DNA from: Candidatus Aminicenantota bacterium
GTDB taxonomy: Bacteria > Acidobacteriota > Aminicenantia > UBA2199
Assembly: GCA_026393835.1 (NCBI GenBank)
Contig: JAPKZK010000118.1
Span: 37,293-101,292 of the forward strand
Direction of reading: 5' to 3'
DNA: 64,000 nucleotides
This document shows positions 24,828 through 34,328 of this stretch, piece by piece. The translations under genes and the position numbers were made by a program. The number at the start of each line of letters is the position of its first letter. Within the stretch, counting starts at the first letter, position 1. The notes beneath the pieces are model-generated. The model saw only the letters and a program-made list of their open reading frames with translations, did not search any database and had not been told where the DNA came from.

Positions 24828-26383
24828 TGGAAAACAAAAACAAAAGCATGGGGAATCATGTATTGATTCTGGATTTCGGTTCTCAGTATACCAGGCTCAT
24901 CGCCCGGAGAGTAAGGGAATTACATGTTTACTCGGAAATCGTTCCCTATACCGTCGGCATCGATAAAATAAAAACCCTGGCTCCCGGGGCCGTCATCCTT
25001 TCCGGGGGCCCTTCCAGCGTCTACGAGAAAAACGCCCCCAGGACCCGGCAAGATATCTTAAATACCGGAATACCGCTGCTGGGCATCTGTTACGGCCTTC
25101 AATTGATCGCCTACCTGTCGCAAATGAAAGTGGCGCCGGCCGGCGGCAGGGAATACGGCCTGGCCAACCTGGAAATCCTAAAAGAAAGCAAACTCCTGGC
25201 CGGTGTGACAAACCAATCCAACGTCTGGATGAGCCACGGCGATAAAATAACCGGTTTCCCTGAAGATTACCTGGTGACCGCCAGGACCACCAACTGCGAC
25301 ATCGCCGTGATCGAATCCCAAAAGCGGAAAATATACGGCGTCCAATTTCACCCGGAAGTTGTGCACACCCCGGAAGGAAAGAAAATCCTGGGTAATTTTT
25401 TGTTTAACATCGCCGGGATGAAACCCGATTGGGACATGGGCAATTTTGTCCACAGCGCCGTGGACCACATCCGGGAAACCGTGGGCAAAGAAAAAGTCAT
25501 CCTGGGCCTGAGCGGCGGCGTGGATTCCACGGTGCTGGCCTTGCTGTTGAAAAAGGCATTGGGGGAACAAACAGCGCCGGTGTTCATCGACAACGGTTTG
25601 CTGAGAAAAAATGAGTATAACGAATTGATGACCCGCTTCAAGGAAAAACTGGAACTCGATGTCACCGGTATCGATGCATCCGAAAAATTCCTGGCCCGGT
25701 TGGCAAACGTCCGTTCCCCCGAACGGAAACGAAAGATCATCGGTAAAACGTTTATCGATGTTTTCAGTACGGTCCAGGCAAAGACCGGCAAAGTTAAATT
25801 TCTCGCCCAGGGGACCCTTTACCCGGATGTTATCGAATCCGTTTCCGTGAACGGCCCTTCCGCCACCATCAAAAGCCATCACAACGTGGGCGGGCTGCCC
25901 AAAAAGATGCACTGGCAGCTCATCGAACCCTTTCGCGAACTGTTCAAGGACGAAGTCAGGCAGATCGGCAGGGAGTTGGGATTGGAAGAAGAATATATCA
26001 TGCGTCATCCCTTTCCCGGCCCCGGTTTGGCGGTGCGGGTACTGGGGGCCGTGACCAAAGAACGGTTGCAAATATTAAGGGAAGCCGACGCCATCTTGAT
26101 CGAAGAATTGCACCGTTTCAATATATATGACGCCGTATGGCAGGCATTTGTAGTGCTCCTGCCGGTTAAAAGCGTCGGCGTCATGGGGGACTTAAGAACC
26201 TATGAAAATGTCGCCGCCGTCCGCCTGGTGGAAAGCGTGGACGGCATGACCGCCGATTGGTACGCCGCCCCCCCGGAATTTCTGAAAAAAGTGGCCGGCC
26301 GGATCGTCAACGAAGTCAAAGGCATCAACCGCGTGGTCTATGACCTGACCTCCAAACCCCCGGGCACCATCGAATGGGAATGA
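24827..26383 (+). CDS. guaA: GMP synthase (glutamine-hydrolysing)
   Basis: GuaA converts XMP to GMP. The 518-residue product has an N-terminal class I glutaminase domain (DFGSQYTRLIARRVREL, then ILSGGPSSVY, the nucleophile Cys in GICYGLQL and His/Glu in VQFHPEV). An ATP-pyrophosphatase domain follows with P-loop LGLSGGVDSTV, and then the dimerisation domain ending in the conserved SKPPGTIEWE. The length is typical. There is no ribosome site at the ATG, which fits a leaderless transcript. Its end overlaps the dnaE start. Confidence 0.97.
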   Translation: MENKNKSMGNHVLILDFGSQYTRLIARRVRELHVYSEIVPYTVGIDKIKTLAPGAVILSGGPSSVYEKNAPRTRQDILNTGIPLLGICYGLQLIAYLSQMKVAPAGGREYGLANLEILKESKLLAGVTNQSNVWMSHGDKITGFPEDYLVTARTTNCDIAVIESQKRKIYGVQFHPEVVHTPEGKKILGNFLFNIAGMKPDWDMGNFVHSAVDHIRETVGKEKVILGLSGGVDSTVLALLLKKALGEQTAPVFIDNGLLRKNEYNELMTRFKEKLELDVTGIDASEKFLARLANVRSPERKRKIIGKTFIDVFSTVQAKTGKVKFLAQGTLYPDVIESVSVNGPSATIKSHHNVGGLPKKMHWQLIEPFRELFKDEVRQIGRELGLEEEYIMRHPFPGPGLAVRVLGAVTKERLQILREADAILIEELHRFNIYDAVWQAFVVLLPVKSVGVMGDLRTYENVAAVRLVESVDGMTADWYAAPPEFLKKVAGRIVNEVKGINRVVYDLTSKPPGTIEWE

Positions 26384-29300
26384 AAAGTTTCATCCATTTG
26401 CATCTACATTCGCAGTTCAGCCTCCTGGATTCGTCCATTAAAATCGAGGAGTTGATCAAGAAGGCGGTCCAGTTTAATATGCCGGCCATTGCCCTGACCG
26501 ATCACGGCAATATCCTGGGCGCCCTTAATTTCTATAAAGCGGCCCGGAAACAAAAAATCAAACCCATCATCGGCTCGGAACTCTATGTGGCCCCGGATTC
26601 CCGTTTCAGTAAACCCGATAAAAGCAAAGACGAAGATAACTATCATCACCTGGTGGTGCTGGTTAAGAACCAGGAGGGCTACCGCAACCTCTGCGAATTG
26701 ATCAGCCGTTCCTTTACCGAAGGATTTTACCGGAAACCCAGGGTAGATAAAGAAATATTACAAATGTACCATGAAGGCCTGGTGGCACTTTCCGCCTGTG
26801 TCCACGGGGAAATACCCCGGAAACTATTGCACTTGCGGGAACAGGAAGCCAGGGAGGCGGCCAAATGGTACCGGGAACTTTTTAAAGATGATTTTTACAT
26901 CGAAATACAGAACCACAACCTTCCTGATCAACTGGAAGCATTGCCCAAATTGATCGCCCTGTCGAAAGACCTGTCCATCCCGCTGGTAGCCACCAATGAT
27001 GTCCATTACCTCAACCGGGAAGACGCGGACGTGCGTGAAATCCTCATCTGTTTGCAAACCAATGAAGTTCTTTCCAACCCCGACCGGGGCATGAAAAAAG
27101 AGACGGATGAGATGTATTTCAAATCCATGGAAGAGATGCGGGAGTTGTTCAAAGATGTTCCCGAAGCACTGGATATCACCATGGATATCGCATCCAGGTG
27201 CAACTTTGAGTTTGAACTGGGCAAACTATCCCTGCCGTCGTTTAAAGTACCCGGGGATACCACTGTCGACGACTATTTCGAAGCCGTATGCCGACAGGGT
27301 TTCGAACGACTCAAGCACACCTTTCACAATAAAAAGTATCCTTTTGAGGACTATGTCAAACGGCTGGATTATGAAATCGAAAAGATCCGGGCCATGCAGT
27401 TCCCCGGTTATTTTTTAATCGTCTGGGATATCATCCGCTTCGCCCGGGAGAACGGCATACCCGTCGGTCCCGGCAGGGGGTCGGTGGTGGGCAGCCTGGT
27501 GTCTTATGTCATGGGCATTACCGGCATCGATCCCCTGCAATACGATCTCATTTTCGAACGGTTTCTCAATCCCGAACGTATTTCCATGCCGGATATCGAT
27601 ATCGATTTCGACGGGGATCAACGGGATAAAGTCATCAAGTATATCCGGGAAAAATACGGCGAAGACAGCACCGCCCAGATCGTTACCTTTGGAAAAATGA
27701 AGGCCAAGTTGGCCATCCGCGATATCGGCCGGGTGCTGGAAATCCCCTTGAACGATGTAAACCGGCTGGCTAAAATGATTCCAGAAGGCCCCAAAGTCGA
27801 GCTGGCCGCTGAGATCGCCAATAACCCGGAATTGCAAAAGGAAATCAAGCATGTCCCCGAGACCAAGAAACTGATCGAATATGCGTTGAAATTGGAAAAT
27901 ACCGTCCGTCACACCTCCATGCACGCCGCCGGGGTGGTGATCGCTCCCAGGCGACTCACCGAATTCATGCCCCTGTACAAAACCAAGGAAGATATCGTCA
28001 CCCAGTTCGAAAAGGATGAAGTAGAAGAGATCGGCCTGTTGAAAATGGACATCCTGGGCTTAAAGACCCTGACCATCATCAAAAAAATCATAGAGGAAGT
28101 CAAAGAAATAGAAAATGTCGACATCGACCTGGATAACATCCCGTTGGATGATGAGAAGACCTTTAAGGTGTTCCAGGATGGCGACACCGACGGCATATTC
28201 CAGTTTGAAAGTTCCGGGATGCGGGAGTATTTGAAGCGTTCCAAACCCGACAAGCTCACCGATTTAATCGCCTTAAACGCCCTTTACCGGCCCGGTCCCC
28301 TGGGTTCCGGCATGGCCGAGCGCTATGTCCAGCGGAAGTTGGGCAAGGAAAAAATCGAGTATCTTTTCCCCGAATTAAAAGCGATCCTGGAGGATACCTA
28401 TGGGATCATCCTCTACCAGGAGCAGGTCATGCAGATTTCCGTGGCATTGGCCGGGTTTACCATGAGCAAGGCCGATGAAATGCGCAAGATCATGGGCAAG
28501 AAGTTGGTTCACAAACTCCCGGCGATGGAGAAAGAATTTGTCGATGGGGCAGCAAAAAGAAACCACCACAAGAAAAAAACAGAAGAAATTTTTTCCCAGA
28601 TGTCAACCTTTGCCGAGTATGGCTTTAACAAATCCCATTCCACCGCGTACGCGTACCTCGCTTACCAGACCGCTTATTTAAAGGCCCATTATCCCGTATA
28701 TTTCATGAGCGCCCATTTAAGTTCCGAAGCCGAAAAGACCTCCACCTCTTCCAAAGTGATCCAGTACATCTCCGAGGCGCGGAAGATGGGGATCGAGGTC
28801 TTGCCCCCGGACATCGGCAAAAGCGTCGAAGGGTTCCGGGTGGAGACCCGCAGCTCCGTTCGTTTCGGGTTAAAGGGCCTAAAGAACGTCGGTTCGGCGG
28901 CCATTTCCAGCATCCTCGAATCCCGGTGGAAAGACGGACCCTTTAAAGACTATTCCGCTTTCGTCACCCGCATCGACCTGGCCAAAGTCAATAAGGCCGT
29001 ATTGGAAAGCCTCATTAAGTCCGGCGCCATGAGTAGTTTCAATCTCAAGCGCCGCGCCATGTTCGAAAGCGTCGAAGAGGTGATCCACCAGGCGGCGGTA
29101 ATCCAGAAGCACAAAGCCAGGAACCAGCGCTCCTTATTTTCGACCCAGGAGACCATGCAAATCGTGATTCCCGCCGAATGCCTGGCCAGGGATGAGTGGA
29201 CCGAGCGGGAGATAATAAAGTACGAGAAAGAAATTGCCGGACTTTACATCACTTTCAACCCGTTGGAGAAATACCGGGAAGAAATTACCAAGATTTCCAA

Positions 29301-29844
29301 CACCAGTATATCGAAGATAGAGGCCGGGGAGTTTGAGAATGAAGCCGTGAAGTTGGGGGGGGTAATCACCGATTATGCCCAGCGGAAGTCGAAAAAGGGG
29401 GCTTTTTACGGCGAATTGTTTTTCCAGGACCTCACCGGTCGCATGAAAGTATTGGCTTTCAAAGATACCTGGGCGCAGTTAAAAGATAGTCTCAAAGAAG
29501 ATCATCCCTATTATTTGGAGGGGCGTTTACCCGATAATGGCGACGCCAGTCCCAATCTTTACCTCGAACAGTTGACCGACCTGGAGGAGTTTTTAAAGAA
29601 GAAGGCGCGCAAGATCTTAATAAAATTAAATTACGAACAGTTAACCGACCAATTTAATGTGCGGTTAAAGGAGCGATTAAGTCGCAATAAAGACTCAGTG
29701 CCTTATTTGATCATGATCAAGAGCTCCGATGGCAAGAGAGTTTTTGTCGGGTCGGACGCCGGGGAAGGGATAAAAGCCACGTTATCCATGAAGAAAGATA
29801 TCGAAGAGTTAACCGGGGAAGATACCGTCGAAATAATGTTTTAG
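26374..29844 (+). CDS. dnaE: DNA polymerase III alpha subunit
   Basis: This is the replicative polymerase. The 1156-residue product has a PHP domain at the start (FIHLHLHSQFSLLD, ALTDHGNILGAL), the C-family polymerase core with GPGRGSVVGSLVSYVM and the catalytic Asp triplet in MPDIDIDFD near 405-413, and fingers (YGIILYQEQVMQI, GFNKSHSTAYAYLAYQTAYL). A helix-hairpin-helix/OB region follows (KLGGVITDYAQRKSKKGAFYG near 990), typical of DnaE1. The start is either ATG 26374 or the in-frame ATG at 26380, which would give a four-base ATGA overlap with guaA. The second start looks equally good. Confidence 0.96.
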   Translation: MGMKSFIHLHLHSQFSLLDSSIKIEELIKKAVQFNMPAIALTDHGNILGALNFYKAARKQKIKPIIGSELYVAPDSRFSKPDKSKDEDNYHHLVVLVKNQEGYRNLCELISRSFTEGFYRKPRVDKEILQMYHEGLVALSACVHGEIPRKLLHLREQEAREAAKWYRELFKDDFYIEIQNHNLPDQLEALPKLIALSKDLSIPLVATNDVHYLNREDADVREILICLQTNEVLSNPDRGMKKETDEMYFKSMEEMRELFKDVPEALDITMDIASRCNFEFELGKLSLPSFKVPGDTTVDDYFEAVCRQGFERLKHTFHNKKYPFEDYVKRLDYEIEKIRAMQFPGYFLIVWDIIRFARENGIPVGPGRGSVVGSLVSYVMGITGIDPLQYDLIFERFLNPERISMPDIDIDFDGDQRDKVIKYIREKYGEDSTAQIVTFGKMKAKLAIRDIGRVLEIPLNDVNRLAKMIPEGPKVELAAEIANNPELQKEIKHVPETKKLIEYALKLENTVRHTSMHAAGVVIAPRRLTEFMPLYKTKEDIVTQFEKDEVEEIGLLKMDILGLKTLTIIKKIIEEVKEIENVDIDLDNIPLDDEKTFKVFQDGDTDGIFQFESSGMREYLKRSKPDKLTDLIALNALYRPGPLGSGMAERYVQRKLGKEKIEYLFPELKAILEDTYGIILYQEQVMQISVALAGFTMSKADEMRKIMGKKLVHKLPAMEKEFVDGAAKRNHHKKKTEEIFSQMSTFAEYGFNKSHSTAYAYLAYQTAYLKAHYPVYFMSAHLSSEAEKTSTSSKVIQYISEARKMGIEVLPPDIGKSVEGFRVETRSSVRFGLKGLKNVGSAAISSILESRWKDGPFKDYSAFVTRIDLAKVNKAVLESLIKSGAMSSFNLKRRAMFESVEEVIHQAAVIQKHKARNQRSLFSTQETMQIVIPAECLARDEWTEREIIKYEKEIAGLYITFNPLEKYREEITKISNTSISKIEAGEFENEAVKLGGVITDYAQRKSKKGAFYGELFFQDLTGRMKVLAFKDTWAQLKDSLKEDHPYYLEGRLPDNGDASPNLYLEQLTDLEEFLKKKARKILIKLNYEQLTDQFNVRLKERLSRNKDSVPYLIMIKSSDGKRVFVGSDAGEGIKATLSMKKDIEELTGEDTVEIMF

Positions 29845-29856
29845 TAAACAAACCCG

Positions 29857-29883
29857 CCCACGAAAGGCGCGAATTAACACGAA
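29857..29883. repeat. 27-bp dispersed repeat, copy 2
   Basis: Same ends (CCCACGAA and AATTAACACGAA) and same length as the copy at 22209-22235. It lies in the 71-base convergent gap between dnaE and the third ATP-grasp-like gene. Nothing else is evident in the gap. Confidence 0.65.
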
Positions 29884-29915
29884 TGGTAGGGAAGATGAGG
29901 ACAGGAACGTTGGGT

Positions 29916-31307
29916 CTACTCCCGGACCTCGAAGACAACAGTAAGGTCGGCCCCCTGGTGTATATTGATGATGCCTTTATTACTCTTCGTTGCAAGGGTG
30001 CGCAAAACGCTCCCGGCATACGTATCTCCAAATACAAACATACCCCAGACAATATTATGCTCGGCATACCCTTCCTCCCCCTCCTGGAATAAATAAACCG
30101 ATGTCTCGAGGTATTCCTGTATCAACCATGTTTTCTGCAGGAAAGCGGTCTTAATTTCTTTTTCCCACGCCTGCTGCGGGGTGTGGATGCCGATGAGAAT
30201 TTGCTTACCGCCATAATTTAACGAGGGTTTCAAGACTAATTTATCCTTGTTCGCCAGCACAAAAGTCTCCAGGTTAACCGTTTCTCCACGGTAACAGGTC
30301 TGACCGGGTGTGGTCTTACGGGTCCAGGGGATGTATTTTTTTATACTTTCCCGTTCTCCCGGTGTGAAAAGGTCCGACTCTTCATGTTCGGAAAGAAGCG
30401 CTATATTTAATTTATTAGTCATCAAAAAGGTAAGGGGACCCACATTGATGACCAGGTTCCCTTTGCAAAATACCCCTAACATCTCCTCGGGAACGAAGCC
30501 GGCATAATTTTCATGGATACATAATATCCGTTTCTCTTTATGATAGACAAAATTACCTTTTACGGTTAAATGATTGTAATCGCAAACGATGAGTTCTCCG
30601 TGTAAGTTCCGGTTCGTGGATTGTAATATCTCCCGGTACATGGAAACGGAATATTTTTCCACCGGGGAGTTCAAAATACCGTCTTGATGGCCTGTCATGA
30701 CCATTGCGATATTCATTTCATTCGGATAGTGGGGAAATTTTTTTATCAAGCTGTTAACATAGGATTTCAATGCGACGGCCACGAGGTCTTCATTTATGAT
30801 TTCCAGGTGGTTTTCTTCAAAAAATTTCGCCGTGGTGATGTTTTTCATGTACATGGAGTGCCAGAAGGGCAATTCCCAACAGCCCAGGTTACCGGCAATG
30901 TTGTATTCGATGCATTTGAATCCCTGGGAAGGGGTGTGTATAAAATCTCCCCGCCCCAAAAGGTAATGGAGATGCTCTTCGGTGACCCCGGCCAATATAT
31001 ATGCCATCGATTCACCGGGAATTTCATAATAGTGACCCATTTCCCGGGCGTCGAAGTTAAATATTTTCCCGGGTATTTTCTTGATGAGATTAAATACGCT
31101 TATGCTTGAGTCCGCCGCCTCTTTTTTCAGGCGCTGGTCGATGAAAAGCGGCCACGGCTGGAGAACGATTTTTCTATAGGGCCACTGCAGCCCTTCATAC
31201 AGCGAGTGCTTTAAACACCAGGGATTCCTTTCCACGAACTCCAGGAACTTCAGGTTGGTTTTCGATAAGCTTTCATGGGCTTTTCGTATGTTTTCGCTTA
31301 TATGCAT
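29916..31307 (-). CDS. ATP-grasp-like protein, paralogue 3 of 3
   Basis: A 463-residue protein starting at ATG 31307, preceded by AGGAGGAG. An open frame continues upstream but only shadows the neighbouring gene, so the longer start is rejected. No named family is recognised. The C-terminal half has ATP-grasp-like features: KLVLKPSLNYGGKQILIG (ATP-binding Lys and Gly-rich loop), WLIQEYLETSVYLFQ (adenine-side Glu), and a final strand region ending GIINIHQGADLTVVFEV (Asn near the metal site). The N-terminal half shares EFVERNPWCLKHSLYEGLQWP, CIEYNIAGNLGCWELPFWHSMY with paralogue 2. It is close to paralogue 2 (the two look roughly two-thirds identical by eye) and more distant from paralogue 1. 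Such enzymes typically make amide or peptide bonds; the substrate is unknown. Confidence 0.6.
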   Translation of the reverse strand: MHISENIRKAHESLSKTNLKFLEFVERNPWCLKHSLYEGLQWPYRKIVLQPWPLFIDQRLKKEAADSSISVFNLIKKIPGKIFNFDAREMGHYYEIPGESMAYILAGVTEEHLHYLLGRGDFIHTPSQGFKCIEYNIAGNLGCWELPFWHSMYMKNITTAKFFEENHLEIINEDLVAVALKSYVNSLIKKFPHYPNEMNIAMVMTGHQDGILNSPVEKYSVSMYREILQSTNRNLHGELIVCDYNHLTVKGNFVYHKEKRILCIHENYAGFVPEEMLGVFCKGNLVINVGPLTFLMTNKLNIALLSEHEESDLFTPGERESIKKYIPWTRKTTPGQTCYRGETVNLETFVLANKDKLVLKPSLNYGGKQILIGIHTPQQAWEKEIKTAFLQKTWLIQEYLETSVYLFQEGEEGYAEHNIVWGMFVFGDTYAGSVLRTLATKSNKGIINIHQGADLTVVFEVRE

Positions 31308-31341
31308 TACTGCTCCTCCTTTTCTTGTTAAAGGATCGCGT

Positions 31342-32739
31342 CTATTCCCGGACTTCGAAAACAACGGTAAGGTCGGCCCCCTGGAGTGAATTGATGATGC
31401 CTTTATTACTCTCCGTAGATTGTGTACGTAAAAAAGTCCCACTATAAATACCCGCAAATACGAACATTCCCCAGACAACATTATGCTCGCCGTAACCCCC
31501 CTCTCCCTCTTGAAATAAATAACGGGAGGGTTCGATGTATTCCTGCACCAGCCATGTTTTTTGTTGGAATGCTTTATTAATTTCCGTTTCCCATTCCTGC
31601 TGCGGTGTAAGGAAACCGATTTGAATTTGATTACCGCCATAATTTAACGACGGTTTCAAAACTAATTTTTCTTTATTAGCCAGTACAAAAGGTTCCAGGT
31701 CAACCGTTTCTTCCCGGTAACGGGTCTGACCGGGTACGGTTTTACGGGTCCAGGGGATGTATTTAATTATGCTTTCCCGTTCTTCCGGTGTGAAAAGAAC
31801 CGATTCTTCATGTTCGGAGAGCAGCGCGATATTTAATTTATTGGTCATCAGGAAGGTCACGGGCCCCAGGTAGAGGAGCAGGTTCCCTTTGCGAAATGCA
31901 TCCAATATCCACTCCGGGACGAAGCCGGCGTAATTTTCCTGGAGGTATAATACCCGTTTCCCTTTATAATAGAGATAATCTCCCTTAACCGTTAAGTGAT
32001 TGTAATCGCAAACGATAAGTTCTCCTTGTAAGTTCTTGTTCATGGACTGCAATATTTTCGCGTACATGGAAACGATATATTTTTCTAACGGGGAGTTGGC
32101 GACGCCGTCCTGATGGTGTCTCATGACCATGACTAAATTCATTTCATGACCGCCGTGGGGAAATTTTTGCAGCATATAATTAATATACAATTTCAAGGCA
32201 ATGGCAACGAGGTTTTCATTGATGATTTCCGGGTGGTTTTCTTCAAAAAATTTCTTCGTGGGCCCGGTTTTTAAGTACATGGAGAGCCAGAAGGGCAATT
32301 CCCAACCGCCCAGGTTACCGGAGATGTTGTACTCCATGCATTTGAAACCCCGGGAAGGGGAGTGTACAAAATCTCCCCGCCCCATAAGGTGCTGGAAAAG
32401 ATCCTCGGTTACCCCGGACATGATATATTCGATGGTTCCCTGGGGGATTTCATAATAAAGACTCATTGCCCGGGCGTCGAAGTTGAATATTTTACGGGGT
32501 ATTTGCTTGATGAGGTTATATACGCAAATGCCGGCGTCCGCCGCCTCTTTTTTAAGGTGTTGATCTATGAAGACCGGCCACGGCTGGAATATGATTTTTA
32601 TAAACGTCCAGGGCCATTGCAGCCCTTCATATTGAGAATGTTTTAAGCACCAGGGATTTTTTTCCACGAATTCCAGGAACTTTAAACTGGTTTTCGATAG
32701 GTTTTCATGGGCTTTTTTCATTTCTTCGCTTATATTCAT
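31342..32739 (-). CDS. ATP-grasp-like protein, paralogue 2 of 3
   Basis: The 465-residue product is collinear with paralogue 3 and shares its motifs: EFVEKNPWCLKHSQYEGLQWP, CMEYNISGNLGGWELPFWLSMY, LVLKPSLNYGGNQIQIG (Gly-Gly-Asn instead of Gly-Gly-Lys) and WLVQEYIEPSRYLFQ, ending GIINSLQGADLTVVFEV. The GGAGGAA ribosome site lies inside the end of paralogue 1, four bases before its ATG. The tandem duplication is recent. No signal peptide is present, so it should be cytoplasmic. If ATP-grasp, it could ligate an amino acid or peptide linked to the upstream NRPS cluster. That is conjecture. Confidence 0.6.
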   Translation of the reverse strand: MNISEEMKKAHENLSKTSLKFLEFVEKNPWCLKHSQYEGLQWPWTFIKIIFQPWPVFIDQHLKKEAADAGICVYNLIKQIPRKIFNFDARAMSLYYEIPQGTIEYIMSGVTEDLFQHLMGRGDFVHSPSRGFKCMEYNISGNLGGWELPFWLSMYLKTGPTKKFFEENHPEIINENLVAIALKLYINYMLQKFPHGGHEMNLVMVMRHHQDGVANSPLEKYIVSMYAKILQSMNKNLQGELIVCDYNHLTVKGDYLYYKGKRVLYLQENYAGFVPEWILDAFRKGNLLLYLGPVTFLMTNKLNIALLSEHEESVLFTPEERESIIKYIPWTRKTVPGQTRYREETVDLEPFVLANKEKLVLKPSLNYGGNQIQIGFLTPQQEWETEINKAFQQKTWLVQEYIEPSRYLFQEGEGGYGEHNVVWGMFVFAGIYSGTFLRTQSTESNKGIINSLQGADLTVVFEVRE

Positions 32740-32743
32740 CCAG

Positions 32744-34210
32744 TTATTCCTCCACCTCGAAAACGACGCTCACTTTTGCTCCCTGGTGGCAATTGATAAT
32801 CCCGCTTTTACTGTCGGTGGGTATGGCCCGTACCCAGCCGCCGGAGTAGGTATTCCCGAACATGAAAAAGCCCCATACGGCATGATGCTCCCCACAGCCA
32901 TTCTCACCGGCCTGGTATATATAAGTGGACGGTTCGATATATTCCTGCACCAACCAATTTTTCACCTCGGCGGCTTTTTTAACGATCTCATACCACTGTT
33001 CCTCGCTGAGATTCTCATCGAAATGAATATCCTGCCAATCATTCGGGTGCATCGCGGCTTCCACCACATCTTGCCATTCCTTTTCCGGGGTATGGGGGCC
33101 CACATGGATATCTTTGCCCCCTGCCCCGATTAAGGGTTTGAGCACCAGCTTCTCCCGGTTGGCCAGGGTAAAGTCTTTTAATTGCACGGTCTCCCCCTTA
33201 TAAGTGGTTTCGCTGTCCGTCACTTTCCGGGTCCAGGGGATATATTTTTCAATGGTTTCCTTTTCTTCGGCGCTGAACCACCCGGAGTCCTTGTTTTCAG
33301 AGAGTAAGGCCAGGTTTAATTTGGTGGACAGTATCCAGGCGATGGCGCCGTTGCATATTAAAATTTGTCGTTCGTTAAAAAGTTCCAATATGTCGTGGGG
33401 GACAAATCCATGGCACCACTCTACGATAACATGAACCCTTTTGCCATTGTAAAATACATTATCCCCCACGATCTTTAACTGGGCATAGGTACAGACACTC
33501 ACCTGGCCATCCAGGCGACTAAAACCCGATTGCAGCACATTATTGAAAACCGTATTCAGATACCTTTCTTGCGACGCCCTGCGGGGATCGTTGAAATCCA
33601 CACCCATGACAAGGGCGATATTGATTTTATCGCAGCCACGGTAGAATTTAACCGCAGCTTTTGCCAGGTGCTCGAACATAAAATGATATAAATTTCTATT
33701 CCGGATGATTACCCTGTGCTGTTTCAAGAATTCCGAGATAACCGGTGTTGCCTGGTATAAGGATTCCCAGAGGGGTAAACTCATGCCGCCCAGGTTGGTA
33801 TTGACGTTAAATTCGAGGCATTTTAACCCGGTGGGAGTAATAATAAAATCGCCCCGCGCCAGGAGATTGTCTAAATGTTCGTCGGTCACGCCATATATAA
33901 AATAATTGGCCAGTTCCCGGCTTACTCCATAATACTTGCTTATTGCCCCGGGGTCATTGGAAAATACCCGCTGCGGGATACATTTGAGTAAATCCAAAAC
34001 TTTTAAATTGGCCTCGATTATTTCCGCTTTTATTTTCGGACCGATAAATGTGGGCCAGGGCTGCAACTTAAACAAGGGATCATTTAATTCCAATAAACCG
34101 TAACCGGATGCCCGCAAACTCTCGGGGTTCCGCCGGACATAATCGTGGAATAGGGTATTATATTTAGATAAACGTTCATGGTTTTCTTTTATATGCGGCT
34201 TTATTTCCAT
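32744..34210 (-). CDS. ATP-grasp-like protein, paralogue 1 of 3
   Basis: The 488-residue product is the most divergent of the three. It has the shared N-terminal core (YVRRNPESLRASGYGLLELN, CLEFNVNTNLGGMSLPLWES) and the ATP-grasp-like C-terminal core: LVLKPLIGAGGKDIHVG (about 371-387), WLVQEYIEPSTYIYQ and SGIINCHQGAKVSVVFEVEE. About 25 extra residues lie between these, around NDWQDIHFDENLSEEQWY. It is the first of the trio in transcription order and is 118 bases downstream of the DUF5916 gene. The fold call rests on the motif pattern only. Confidence 0.6.
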   Translation of the reverse strand: MEIKPHIKENHERLSKYNTLFHDYVRRNPESLRASGYGLLELNDPLFKLQPWPTFIGPKIKAEIIEANLKVLDLLKCIPQRVFSNDPGAISKYYGVSRELANYFIYGVTDEHLDNLLARGDFIITPTGLKCLEFNVNTNLGGMSLPLWESLYQATPVISEFLKQHRVIIRNRNLYHFMFEHLAKAAVKFYRGCDKINIALVMGVDFNDPRRASQERYLNTVFNNVLQSGFSRLDGQVSVCTYAQLKIVGDNVFYNGKRVHVIVEWCHGFVPHDILELFNERQILICNGAIAWILSTKLNLALLSENKDSGWFSAEEKETIEKYIPWTRKVTDSETTYKGETVQLKDFTLANREKLVLKPLIGAGGKDIHVGPHTPEKEWQDVVEAAMHPNDWQDIHFDENLSEEQWYEIVKKAAEVKNWLVQEYIEPSTYIYQAGENGCGEHHAVWGFFMFGNTYSGGWVRAIPTDSKSGIINCHQGAKVSVVFEVEE

Positions 34211-34247
34211 AGCACACCTCTCTTATGTTTATTATTTTTTTATAGTA

Positions 34248-34284
34248 GTAGGGAACGGGCGAACAGGCATTGCCTGTTCCCTAC
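34248..34284. repeat. Imperfect inverted repeat (GTAGGGAAC...GTTCCCTAC)
   Basis: A 37-base hairpin with arms GTAGGGAACGGG and TGCCTGTTCCCTAC sits between the DUF5916 gene and ATP-grasp paralogue 1, followed by AT-rich sequence with repeated TTAATT words. It may be a dispersed repeat or an attenuator; it lacks a T-run on the coding strand. Confidence 0.5.
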
Positions 34285-34328
34285 CATTATAATTGTTAAT
34301 TGCCAATCGTTAATTATTAATGGCTAAT

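Noticed and set aside
25178..26071. 297-codon minus-strand frame
   Set aside because: Lies entirely antisense within guaA, with no recognisable protein.
31308..31640. N-terminal extension of ATP-grasp paralogue 3
   Set aside because: It is an out-of-frame reading of the neighbouring paralogue; a strong AGGAGGAG site marks the ATG at 31307, which aligns with the paralogues.
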